A stretch of 5,792 bases of DNA from Gammaproteobacteria bacterium (GTDB taxonomy: Bacteria; Pseudomonadota; Gammaproteobacteria; Thiohalomonadales; Thiohalomonadaceae). Of the stretch, positions 1 through 5,742 are shown piece after piece; position 1 is the first letter of the stretch; the number at the start of each line of letters is the position of its first letter. The notes under the pieces are model-generated. The model worked only from the letters and a program-made list of their open reading frames with translations. It was not told where the DNA came from and did no database searches. The stretch lies in assembly GCA_023228645.1 (NCBI GenBank), contig JALOAT010000095.1:1-5792 (forward strand), in the 5' to 3' direction. Position numbers and translations under genes: made by a program.

Positions 1-157
1 TACAAGCTACGTAACATGAAGTATTGCATATAAATAAAGCACATTATCTGGTTGTTATAAATATTATAGTTGACAGCATATATAGCGTTTAGCTATTAAC
101 AAGTGCGCTCAACAATATAACTGCTGCCTGGAAACTCGCCGCATCCCCTCCCGCGAA
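1..157. other. Non-coding region downstream of mnmE, AT-rich from 1 to about 120
   Basis: No convincing gene, RNA gene or terminator is visible. By count, 35 of the first 120 bases are G or C (29%), while 121-157 has 25 of 37 (68%), like the rest of the window, so composition breaks sharply near 120. Small structures are present: GCATATA occurs at 26-32 and again at 76-82, exactly 50 bp apart; ATAGC/GCTAT form a 5-bp stem around 82-96; and GTTGA (69-73) is inverted as TCAAC (109-113). A TTGACA at 70-75 followed after 18 bp by TATTAA (94-99) could be a plus-strand promoter, but it would point into the antisense side of mnmE. No match close to the DnaA box consensus TTATCCACA was found on either strand. 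The segment could be a promoter-rich intergenic region of the next gene to the left, or the edge of acquired DNA. Confidence 0.6.
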
Positions 158-1501
158 TCACTTTCCAATGCAGAAGCTCGAAAAGATCCGGCCCAGCAGG
201 TCGTCGCTGGAGAACTCCCCGGTGATCTCGTTCAAGGCCTGCTGGGCGAGGTGCAGCTCCTCGGCGAGCAGCTCGCCGGCGCCCCGCTCCTCCAGCTGGG
301 TGCGACCGAAACGGACGTGCTTCCAAGCGCGCTCCAGGGCATCGAGATGGCGGCGGCGGGCGGTGAAGCCATGCTCGGTCTCGCCGGCGTACCCCATGCA
401 GTGCTTGAGGTGGGCGCGCAGGGCCTCGAGGCCCTGGCCCTCGCGGGCGGACAGGTAGAGGCGGTCGGTGTCGGCCGCGCCGCTGGCGCTCGGCGCGTCG
501 CCGCTCAGATCGATCTTGTTGTAGACGAGGGTGTGCGGCAGCCGCTGCGGCAGGCGCTCGAGGATGCGCTGGTCGGCTGGCCCGAAGCCCTGCTGGGCGT
601 CGATCAGCAGCAGCAGCCGGTCGGCGGCTTCGATGGCGCGCCAGGCGCGCTTCATGCCTTCTTGTTCGACGCTGTCGGCGCTGTCACGCAGGCCGGCGGT
701 ATCGATCACGTGCAGGGGCATGCCGTCGATCTGGATATGCTCGCGCAACAGGTCGCGGGTGGTCCCGGCGATGGGTGTGACGATGGCGGCCTCGTGGCCG
801 GCGAGCGCATTCAGCAGGCTGGACTTGCCGACGTTGGGCTGGCCGGCGATGACGACGGTCATACCCTCGCGCAGGACCCGGCCGTGCTGGACACTCGCGC
901 GCAGCTCGGTGAACTGCCGTTCCAGCGTCTGCAGCTGGGTGCGGATCGCGGCGTCGCCGAGGAAGTCGACCTCCTCTTCCGGGAAATCGATCGCCGCCTC
1001 GACATACATACGCAGGCGGATGAGCGCCTCGACCAGGGTGTGTATGCGCTGGGAGAATTCGCCGGCGAGTGACCGCATGGCGGCACGCGCGGCCTGGGCG
1101 GTGCCCGCGTCGATGAGATCGGCGATGGCCTCGGCCTGGGCGAGGTCGAGCTTGTCGTTGAGGAAGGCGCGCTGGGAGAACTCGCCGGGACGGGCCAGGC
1201 GCGCGCCGAGTTCCAGCACGCGTGCCAGCAGCAGATCCATCACCACCGGACCGCCGTGCCCCTGCAGTTCCAGCACCGGCTCGCCGGTGAAGGAGTGCGG
1301 TGCCGGGAAATACAAGGCCAGGCCGTGATCGATCTGCGCGCCGCGCGCATCGGCAAAGGTGTGCAGCTCTGCGCGGCGCGGCGCCGGCAGGCGGCCGAGC
1401 AGCACCTGTGCAAGCGACGGCACGTCCGGCCCCGAGACGCGCACGATACCGATGCCACCGCGCCCGGGTGGCGTGGCGATGGCGGCGATGGTGTCGGTCA
1501 T
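158..1501 (-). CDS. mnmE: tRNA uridine-5-carboxymethylaminomethyl modification GTPase MnmE (TrmE)
   Basis: MnmE works with MnmG to install the carboxymethylaminomethyl (or aminomethyl) group at C5 of wobble uridine in certain tRNAs, using a methylene-tetrahydrofolate-derived carbon, GTP hydrolysis and FAD. It is cytoplasmic. The protein has 447 residues, close to the E. coli length of about 454. The N-terminal folate-binding domain opens with DTIAAIATPPGRGGIGIV. A G domain is inserted in the helical domain: G1 GQPNVGKSS (residues 220-228, Lys226), G2 GTTRD, G3 DTAG (267-270) and G4 NKID (328-331). The C-terminus is CIGK (444-447), containing the family's conserved cysteine. The ATG at 1501 is chosen because MTDTIAAIATPP matches the family start; a TTG 11 codons upstream lies inside a repeat element. 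No Shine-Dalgarno is visible before the ATG. It is the last gene of the rpmH cluster seen here. Identification is secure. Confidence 0.98.
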   Translation of the reverse strand: MTDTIAAIATPPGRGGIGIVRVSGPDVPSLAQVLLGRLPAPRRAELHTFADARGAQIDHGLALYFPAPHSFTGEPVLELQGHGGPVVMDLLLARVLELGARLARPGEFSQRAFLNDKLDLAQAEAIADLIDAGTAQAARAAMRSLAGEFSQRIHTLVEALIRLRMYVEAAIDFPEEEVDFLGDAAIRTQLQTLERQFTELRASVQHGRVLREGMTVVIAGQPNVGKSSLLNALAGHEAAIVTPIAGTTRDLLREHIQIDGMPLHVIDTAGLRDSADSVEQEGMKRAWRAIEAADRLLLLIDAQQGFGPADQRILERLPQRLPHTLVYNKIDLSGDAPSASGAADTDRLYLSAREGQGLEALRAHLKHCMGYAGETEHGFTARRRHLDALERAWKHVRFGRTQLEERGAGELLAEELHLAQQALNEITGEFSSDDLLGRIFSSFCIGK

Positions 1502-1510
1502 GAGATGTTG

Positions 1511-1783
1511 GCCACGAAGTACACGAAACCCCAAACCCTAAACCCAATTTTTACCGCGAAGGACGCAAAGGAACGCAAAGAAAATTTTGCTAAAAAACCC
1601 AAAAACCACGTTTGCCACGGAAGGACACGGAATGCAAAACCCGCCGCGCCTCACTATCCGGGTAGTTCCGCGGCTGAAATGAGCTCCTTTCGCTCATTGA
1701 TGATTTACCTTTGCGCGCCTTCGCGTCCTTCGCGGTAAAAATTGGGTTTAGGGTTTTGGGTTTTGGTTTTTGGGGTTCGTGGC
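1511..1783. repeat. Palindromic (MITE-like) intergenic repeat element between yidC and mnmE
   Basis: Two long inverted arms face each other. Positions 1533-1566 are perfectly complementary to 1723-1756 (34 bp), and the match continues inward to 1580/1709 with three mismatches (45 of 48 paired). The arms contain CCCTAAACCC, an A/T run, and ACCGCGAAGGACGC followed by further AAGG/ACGC units. Both outer ends carry GCCACGAA in inverted orientation (1511-1518 and 1776-1783), with a loosely matched A/C-rich stretch between the ends and the long stem. The interior holds a further CCACGGAAGGACACGG unit near 1615-1630 and a 7-bp hairpin at 1678-1698. Similar CCACGAAGGACACGAAG-type repeats are, from memory, common between genes in environmental proteobacterial genomes; that was not searched. 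It has no transposase, so any mobility would depend on a partner elsewhere. It fills nearly all of the yidC-mnmE gap, so a yidC-mnmE transcript would carry the hairpin. Confidence 0.85.
1678..1698. repeat. Small inverted repeat in the loop of the palindromic element
   Basis: AATGAGC (1678-1684) and GCTCATT (1692-1698) are perfect reverse complements separated by a 7-base loop. It lies inside the 156-base loop between the 34-bp arms. No T-run follows on either strand, so it does not look like an intrinsic terminator. It may simply be a structural part of the repeat family. Confidence 0.6.
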
Positions 1784-1786
1784 GCG

Positions 1787-3430
1787 TCACTTCCCGCCCC
1801 GCTCGACACGCCGGGTGATGACCCACTGCTGGGCGATCGACAGCACGTTGTTGGTCACCCAGTAGAGCACCAGGCCCGAGGGGAAGAAGGCAAAGAACAC
1901 CGTGAAGATGAATGGCAGCGCCATCATCACCTTCGCCTGCACCGGATCCACCGGTGCGGGATTGAGCTTCTGCTGCAGGAACATGGTCACGCCCATGATC
2001 AGCGGCAGCACGAAATACGGGTCCTTCGCCGACAGGTCGGTGAGCCACAGGATGAACGGCGCCTGGCGCATCTCGACGCTTTCCAGCAGCACCCAGTAGA
2101 GCGCGATGAACACCGGGATCTGGATGACGATGGGCAGGCAGCCGCCGAGTGGATTGATCTTCTCGGTGCGGTACATGTCCATCATCGCCTGATTGAGCTT
2201 CTGGCGGTCGTCGCCGTAGCGCTCCTTCAGCGCCTGCAGCCGCGGTGCGAGCTTGCGCATATGTGCCATGGAGCGGTAGCTGGTCTCGGACAGCTTGTAG
2301 AAGGCCAGCTTGATCAGCACCGTGAGGAGGATGATCGACCAGCCCCAGTTGCCGACCAGGGCATGGATCTTCTCGAGCAACCAGAAGATCGGCTTGGCGA
2401 TGACGGTGAGCAGGCCGTAGTCGACGGTCAGCTCCAGGCCGGGGGCGACCTCGGCGAGCCGATCCTGCAGTTTCGGGCCGACGAATACGCGGGTGCTGAA
2501 CACCTGGCTGGCGCCGTCCGCCACGGTCCGGGTCGGACCGACCAGGCCGAGCACATAGCGCTTACCGTCGAGCACGCGGCTGTAATAGTGATCCGTCTCG
2601 TCCGCCTCCGGGATCAGGGCGGCGAGGAAATGGTGCTGAATCATGGCCGCCCAGCCGCCCTTGATGTCACGGGCCAGGGGCGAGTCCGCCATCTTGTCGA
2701 ACTTCACCTTTTCGTATTTTTCCTCCGGGCTGTAGATCACACCGCCCAGATAGGTGTAGATGAAACGGTTACCGCCGGTGGCAGTCGGTTCGGCGCGCTG
2801 CAACTGGCGGTACGGGCGCCCGCTCCAATCGCTGCCGGAGTGGTTCGTGACCTCCTGCTCGAGCGTGAGCACGTACGCATCGCGCTCGACGCGGTAGCGC
2901 TTGGTGACGGTGACGCCCTCGGGACTGGTCCAGGTGAGCGGGATCTCCAGGGCCGTCTGTCCCGGCTGCAGCCGGTATTCGGTCTGCGGCGCGCTGAATA
3001 CGACGTGATGCGTGGGCTCGGTGCCGGTGGTGCTGCGCAAGCCCGACTGGATGATGAAGAAGTCCGAGGCGGCATCGTTGAGCAGCCGTACCGGGACGTC
3101 CGGCCGGGTCGATTCCTGCGGATAGGCGAGCAGATCGGCACGCACCAGATCGCCGCCGCGGGTATCGATGTCGAGATCCAGGACGTCGGTGACGACACGC
3201 ACGCGCGCGGTGCGCGCTGCGGTCTCGGCGAGGGGTTCCGCCACGGCGGTCTCCGGCGCAGGCGTGGCGGCCGGCAAGTCGGCGGGCGGCGCGGCGGCCG
3301 CGGGTGCGGTGGTCTGTTCAGTGGTGGCGACCGCCGGCGGGGGGGCGTTGTAGTCGCGCTGCCACGCCTCCCATAACATCAGGGCCACGAACGACAGGGC
3401 GACGAACAGAAAGAGACGCTGGTTATCCAT
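1787..3430 (-). CDS. yidC: Membrane protein insertase YidC
   Basis: YidC (Oxa1/Alb3 family) inserts and folds inner-membrane proteins, alone or with the Sec translocon. The 547-residue length is almost identical to E. coli YidC (548), and the layout is the Gram-negative one: an N-terminal membrane anchor (about residues 6-20), an Ala/Pro-rich linker, a large periplasmic domain to about residue 340, then the conserved five-helix core. Core landmarks are the second membrane segment around 358-378, the cytoplasmic hairpin with YRSMAHMRKLAPRLQALKER (385-404), INPLGGCLPIVIQIPVF (425-441), DLSAKDPYF (465-473) and FFPSGLVLYWVTNN (515-528). The hydrophilic-groove position that is Arg366 in E. coli appears to be Lys374 here, which keeps the positive charge. 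The ATG at 3430 gives MDNQRLFLF, the expected start; longer in-frame extensions run through yidD. The start lies inside the end of yidD (8-base overlap) without an obvious Shine-Dalgarno, suggesting translational coupling. Confidence 0.98.
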   Translation of the reverse strand: MDNQRLFLFVALSFVALMLWEAWQRDYNAPPPAVATTEQTTAPAAAAPPADLPAATPAPETAVAEPLAETAARTARVRVVTDVLDLDIDTRGGDLVRADLLAYPQESTRPDVPVRLLNDAASDFFIIQSGLRSTTGTEPTHHVVFSAPQTEYRLQPGQTALEIPLTWTSPEGVTVTKRYRVERDAYVLTLEQEVTNHSGSDWSGRPYRQLQRAEPTATGGNRFIYTYLGGVIYSPEEKYEKVKFDKMADSPLARDIKGGWAAMIQHHFLAALIPEADETDHYYSRVLDGKRYVLGLVGPTRTVADGASQVFSTRVFVGPKLQDRLAEVAPGLELTVDYGLLTVIAKPIFWLLEKIHALVGNWGWSIILLTVLIKLAFYKLSETSYRSMAHMRKLAPRLQALKERYGDDRQKLNQAMMDMYRTEKINPLGGCLPIVIQIPVFIALYWVLLESVEMRQAPFILWLTDLSAKDPYFVLPLIMGVTMFLQQKLNPAPVDPVQAKVMMALPFIFTVFFAFFPSGLVLYWVTNNVLSIAQQWVITRRVERGGK

Positions 3431-3695
3431 GATGATGTGGGTTGCCGGGGTGGCTGCAAGGGGTTGGAGGCGGCACGACCGATCTCTCGGGCACCGGGTC
3501 GATGCCGCCGGGATGCCAGGGGTGGCAGCGGCCGATACGGCGCACTGCCAGCCACAGGCCGTGCCCGGCACCGAAGCGTTCGATGGCGGTCAGGGCATAG
3601 CTGGAACAGCTCGGGTAGAAACGGCAATGCTGTCCCACCCACGGGCTGAGGAGGAAACGGTAGCTGCGGATCAACAGGGTCAGGACGGTACGCAT
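3423..3695 (-). CDS. yidD: Membrane protein insertion efficiency factor YidD
   Basis: YidD is a small inner-membrane-associated protein thought to help YidC-dependent insertion. The 90-residue product carries the family's signature block: an N-terminal amphipathic stretch (TLLIRSYRFLLSPWVG, residues 6-21), then HCRFYPSCSSYALTAIERFG (23-42) with Cys24 and Cys30, and GRCHPWHPGGIDPVP (55-69) with Cys57. The last 20 or so residues are Pro/His-rich and probably variable tail. The ATG at 3695 is supported by GAGG at 3704-3707 on the minus strand, eight bases upstream. It overlaps the rnpA stop by 16 bases and the yidC start by 8 bases, the usual tight rnpA-yidD-yidC packing. Confidence 0.96.
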   Translation of the reverse strand: MRTVLTLLIRSYRFLLSPWVGQHCRFYPSCSSYALTAIERFGAGHGLWLAVRRIGRCHPWHPGGIDPVPERSVVPPPTPCSHPGNPHHHG

Positions 3696-4048
3696 GGGCG
3701 TCGCCTCAGTCGGGTCCAGTGTTGTTCCAGTTCGGCACGCAGGTCGCGGTTGGACGCGGCGGCGGCGGCCGGGCGCGCCTGGATGACGATGTCCCAGCCA
3801 CCGAGTTCGGACCGGTGACGCCGGAAACTCTCTCGGATGGTGCGCTTGAGCCGGTTGCGGGTCACCGCGTGCGGTGCGATCTTACGGGAGATCGCCAGTC
3901 CGAGGCGCGCGCTGTCGGTATCGTTCGGGTAGACCAGTACCGTCAGACAACGGCTGGTGGCGCGCGTCGCGCCGGCGAACAGCCGCCGATACTCGGCGGG
4001 CCGGGTCAGGCGCGCAGTGCGCGGAAAGCTGGCCGGACCCCGCGCCAA
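3680..4048 (-). CDS. rnpA: Ribonuclease P protein component RnpA
   Basis: RnpA is the protein cofactor of RNase P, which matures the 5' ends of tRNAs together with the catalytic RNA. The 122-residue protein is basic and has the family features in order: FPRTARLTRPAEYRRLF (residues 8-24), a beta-strand region, LGLAISRKIAPHAVTRNRL (49-67) and the RNR signature at 64-66 followed by LKRTIRESFR. The start is taken as TTG at 4048, which places the FPR motif eight residues in, about as in E. coli. There is no in-frame ATG or GTG between the rpmH stop and this point, and no Shine-Dalgarno, so initiation probably depends on coupling to rpmH, whose stop is 12 bases upstream in the same frame. The 3' end overlaps yidD. 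Identity is secure; the exact start is less so. Confidence 0.95.
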   Translation of the reverse strand: MARGPASFPRTARLTRPAEYRRLFAGATRATSRCLTVLVYPNDTDSARLGLAISRKIAPHAVTRNRLKRTIRESFRRHRSELGGWDIVIQARPAAAAASNRDLRAELEQHWTRLRRRPCVPS

Positions 4049-4060
4049 GACGAGGAAAAA

Positions 4061-4195
4061 CTAGACGGCCAGGCGTGCACGACCCTTGGCGCGGCGCGCC
4101 TTGAGGACCCGGCGGCCACCCTTGGTGCTCATGCGCGCGCGGAAGCCATGGGTACGCTTGCGCTTGAGGTTGCTGGGCTGAAAGGTTCTTTTCAT
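4061..4195 (-). CDS. rpmH: Large ribosomal subunit protein bL34
   Basis: bL34 is a small, very basic protein of the 50S subunit. I translated it directly: 44 residues beginning MKRTFQPSNLKRKRTHGFR, containing MSTKGGRRVLKARRAKGR and ending RLAV, followed by TAG. This is nearly the canonical sequence, and the length is normal (46 in E. coli). The ATG at 4195 is the conserved start; a weak purine stretch (GAAGAG) sits upstream. It is the first gene of the leftward cluster and is served by the promoter at 4260-4289. Its TAG stop is in the same frame as rnpA, separated from the rnpA TTG by only four sense codons. Confidence 0.98.
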   Translation of the reverse strand: MKRTFQPSNLKRKRTHGFRARMSTKGGRRVLKARRAKGRARLAV

Positions 4196-4259
4196 GACCG
4201 TTTAACTCTTCGTCGGATAGACCCGTTGCACCCGAAAACCGGGCGGCGGAAAACGCGCA

Positions 4260-4289
4260 ATGGTACTGGTTGGGCGTCGCGGGTGTCAA
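4260..4289 (-). promoter_or_regulatory. Predicted sigma-70 promoter for rpmH-rnpA-yidD-yidC
   Basis: On the minus strand a perfect -35 hexamer TTGACA (4289-4284) is followed after 18 bases by TACCAT (4265-4260), matching four of six -10 consensus positions. Transcription would start near 4253 and leave a leader of roughly 58 bases before the rpmH ATG. The leader contains a short CCCG-AAAAC-CGGG hairpin at 4231-4243. The promoter is well placed for rpmH. No stronger minus-strand candidate is visible between dnaA and rpmH. Confidence 0.65.
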
Positions 4290-4309
4290 TCGTCCCGACG
4301 GTGGTGGGA

Positions 4310-4318
4310 TGTGGATAA
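4310..4318 (-). promoter_or_regulatory. DnaA box, perfect consensus, in the rpmH-dnaA intergenic region
   Basis: TGTGGATAA on the plus strand is the exact complement of the TTATCCACA consensus. It lies 72 bases upstream of the dnaA TTG and immediately before the proposed dnaA -10 region, overlapping where the -35 would be. This placement fits DnaA autorepression and possibly origin function. It is the only full match in this intergenic region. Confidence 0.82.
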
Positions 4319-4338
4319 CCCCGGGCATCGGGTATAGA
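4310..4338 (+). promoter_or_regulatory. Possible dnaA promoter
   Basis: TATAGA at 4333-4338 is a fair -10 hexamer (four of six). The base block 17 bp upstream (TGTGGA, 4310-4315) is a poor -35 and belongs to the DnaA box, so the promoter may rely on an activator or be weak. A short inverted repeat, CCCG-GGCAT-CGGG (4320-4332), sits between the box and the -10. No better plus-strand candidate was seen before the dnaA start. Confidence 0.4.
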
Positions 4339-4375
4339 CTGCGGCCTTCCTTTCCCCGCCATTAAAGACCGTTCT

Positions 4376-4380
4376 GGAGG
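4376..4380 (+). promoter_or_regulatory. Ribosome binding site deciding the dnaA start
   Basis: GGAGG lies nine bases upstream of the TTG at 4390. An alternative in-frame TTG at 4381 directly abuts GGAGG, leaving no spacer, so the second TTG is preferred. An ATG at 4394 is in another frame. Confidence 0.7.
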
Positions 4381-4389
4381 TTGCGAGCG

Positions 4390-5742
4390 TTGGATGCGCC
4401 GTTGTGGACGAAATGCCTGGACCGCCTGGAAAGTGAGCTGCCTGAACAGCAGTTCAACACCTGGATCCGGCCCTTGCATGCGGTGGCGGAGGACAACCGA
4501 TTGCGACTGCTCGCCCCGAACCGGTTCGTGCTCGACTGGGTGCGCGAGCACTTCATCGAGCAGATCCGCCAGGCGGTAGTCGATTTCGCGGTGGCGCCCG
4601 CGCCCCAGATCGCCCTCGAGGTCGGCACCCGTCGCAGCACGCAGACGGCCCCGAAGGCCGCGAGCGGGCCGACGCGGTTCGTCCGCGAGCGTGACCAGCC
4701 CGCCGCGGGGCGCGTGGTGCCGAACCACACCCTGAATCCGGATTTCACCTTCGAGAATTTCGTTGAGGGAAAATCCAACCAGCTGGCGCGCGCCGCCTCG
4801 ACGCAGATCGGGGAGAACCCCGGCGAGGCCTACAATCCGTTGTTTATTTACGGCGGCGTCGGTCTGGGCAAAACGCACCTGATGCACGCGGTCGGCAATC
4901 TCATCCTGGCCGGCAAGCCGGATGCGCGGGTGGTCTATCTGCACTCCGAGCGCTTCGTCGGCGACATGGTCAAGGCGCTGCAACACAACGCCATCAACGA
5001 ATTCAAGCGCTACTACCGCTCGGTGGACGCGCTGCTCATCGACGATATCCAGTTCTTTGCCGGCAAGGAGCGTTCGCAGGAGGAATTCTTCCACACCTTC
5101 AACGCACTGCTCGAGGGACAACAACAGATCGTGCTGACCTGCGACCGCTATCCCAAGGAGGTCGATGGCCTGGAGGAACGCCTCAAGTCGCGCTTCGGCT
5201 GGGGGCTCACCGTGGCCATCGAGCCGCCGGAGCTGGAGACGCGCGTGGCGATTCTGATGTCCAAGGCCGTGCAGACCCAGGTCGAGCTGCCCAATGAGGT
5301 GGCCTTCTTCATTGCGAAGCGCTTACAGTCTAATATCCGCGAACTGGAAGGTGCGTTGCGCCGCGTGGCGGCGAGCTCACGCTTCACCGGCCGGCCGATT
5401 ACACTGGAGTTCGCCAAGGAGGCGTTGCGCGACCTGCTCGCCCTGCAAGACAAGCTGGTCTCCATCGAGAATATCCAGAAGACGGTGGCCGATTACTACA
5501 AACTCCGCATCGCGGACCTGTTGTCGGCACGGCGCAGCCGCTCGATCGCCCGCCCCCGCCAGGTCGCCATGGCGCTGGCGAAGGAGCTGACCAGCCACAG
5601 CCTGCCGGAAATCGGCAACGCCTTCGGTGGTCGCGACCACACGACGGTGCTGCATGCCTGTCGCAAAGTGGCGGAGTTGCGGGAGAGCGACGGGCGTATC
5701 AAAGAGGATTATTACAACCTGTTGAGAACCCTGAGCACATAA
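4390..5742 (+). CDS. dnaA: Chromosomal replication initiator protein DnaA
   Basis: DnaA binds DnaA boxes at the origin, melts it in its ATP form and loads the DnaB helicase. From the TTG at 4390 the protein has 450 residues. Domain I (about 1-80) contains LWTKCLDRLESELP and WIRPLHA, aligning with the E. coli N-terminus. A short Arg/Ala-rich linker (about 85-112) explains why it is smaller than the 467-residue E. coli protein. The AAA+ domain begins near DFTFENF (118-124) and shows Walker A GGVGLGKTH (155-163, Lys161), Walker B LLIDDIQFF (215-223, Asp218-Asp219), box VII RLKSRFGWG with Arg268 as likely arginine finger, and sensor II IRELEGALRR (316-325). Domain IV ends with the DnaA signature GGRDHTTVLHAC (413-424). 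All key residues are intact. It is transcribed divergently from rpmH and flanked by perfect DnaA boxes. Confidence 0.98.
   Translation: MDAPLWTKCLDRLESELPEQQFNTWIRPLHAVAEDNRLRLLAPNRFVLDWVREHFIEQIRQAVVDFAVAPAPQIALEVGTRRSTQTAPKAASGPTRFVRERDQPAAGRVVPNHTLNPDFTFENFVEGKSNQLARAASTQIGENPGEAYNPLFIYGGVGLGKTHLMHAVGNLILAGKPDARVVYLHSERFVGDMVKALQHNAINEFKRYYRSVDALLIDDIQFFAGKERSQEEFFHTFNALLEGQQQIVLTCDRYPKEVDGLEERLKSRFGWGLTVAIEPPELETRVAILMSKAVQTQVELPNEVAFFIAKRLQSNIRELEGALRRVAASSRFTGRPITLEFAKEALRDLLALQDKLVSIENIQKTVADYYKLRIADLLSARRSRSIARPRQVAMALAKELTSHSLPEIGNAFGGRDHTTVLHACRKVAELRESDGRIKEDYYNLLRTLST

Noticed and set aside
1..120. AT-rich segment as an oriC unwinding region
   Set aside because: No DnaA box with fewer than three mismatches was found in it by eye. 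The good boxes flank dnaA instead.
251..1072. A 273-codon plus-strand open frame opposite mnmE
   Set aside because: It has the same codon-aligned antisense register as the yidC shadow, and it shows no motif or ribosome binding site.
1256..1738. A 160-codon plus-strand frame running from mnmE antisense into the repeat
   Set aside because: Its first half mirrors mnmE and its second half translates the palindromic repeat. There is no independent support for coding.
1533..1756. The long inverted repeat as an intrinsic terminator for yidC
   Set aside because: The arms are 156 bases apart and no T-run follows the stem in the direction of transcription, so it does not fit a Rho-independent terminator.
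1533..1756. A CRISPR array
   Set aside because: The repeats are inverted rather than direct, there are only two main copies, and no regular spacers or cas genes are present.
1526..1770. Telomere-like CCCTAAA / TTTAGGG sequence in the repeat arms
   Set aside because: Each arm has only one or two imperfect units, facing each other inside a bacterial intergenic element. There is no tandem array, so it is neither a telomere nor a eukaryotic contaminant.
1742..3376. A 544-codon open frame on the plus strand opposite yidC
   Set aside because: It is codon-aligned antisense to yidC. In that register a stop appears only where yidC uses TTA, CTA or TCA, codons avoided in this GC-rich genome, so long open frames arise for free. 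The translation resembles no family I recognise, while yidC is unmistakable.
3422..3430. TTATCCATG at the yidC start as a DnaA box
   Set aside because: It matches seven of nine positions and consists of the yidD stop and yidC start codons, so chance is the simpler explanation.
4192..5124. A 310-codon minus-strand open frame opposite dnaA
   Set aside because: It is codon-aligned antisense to dnaA and would run through the rpmH promoter. It has no protein motif.
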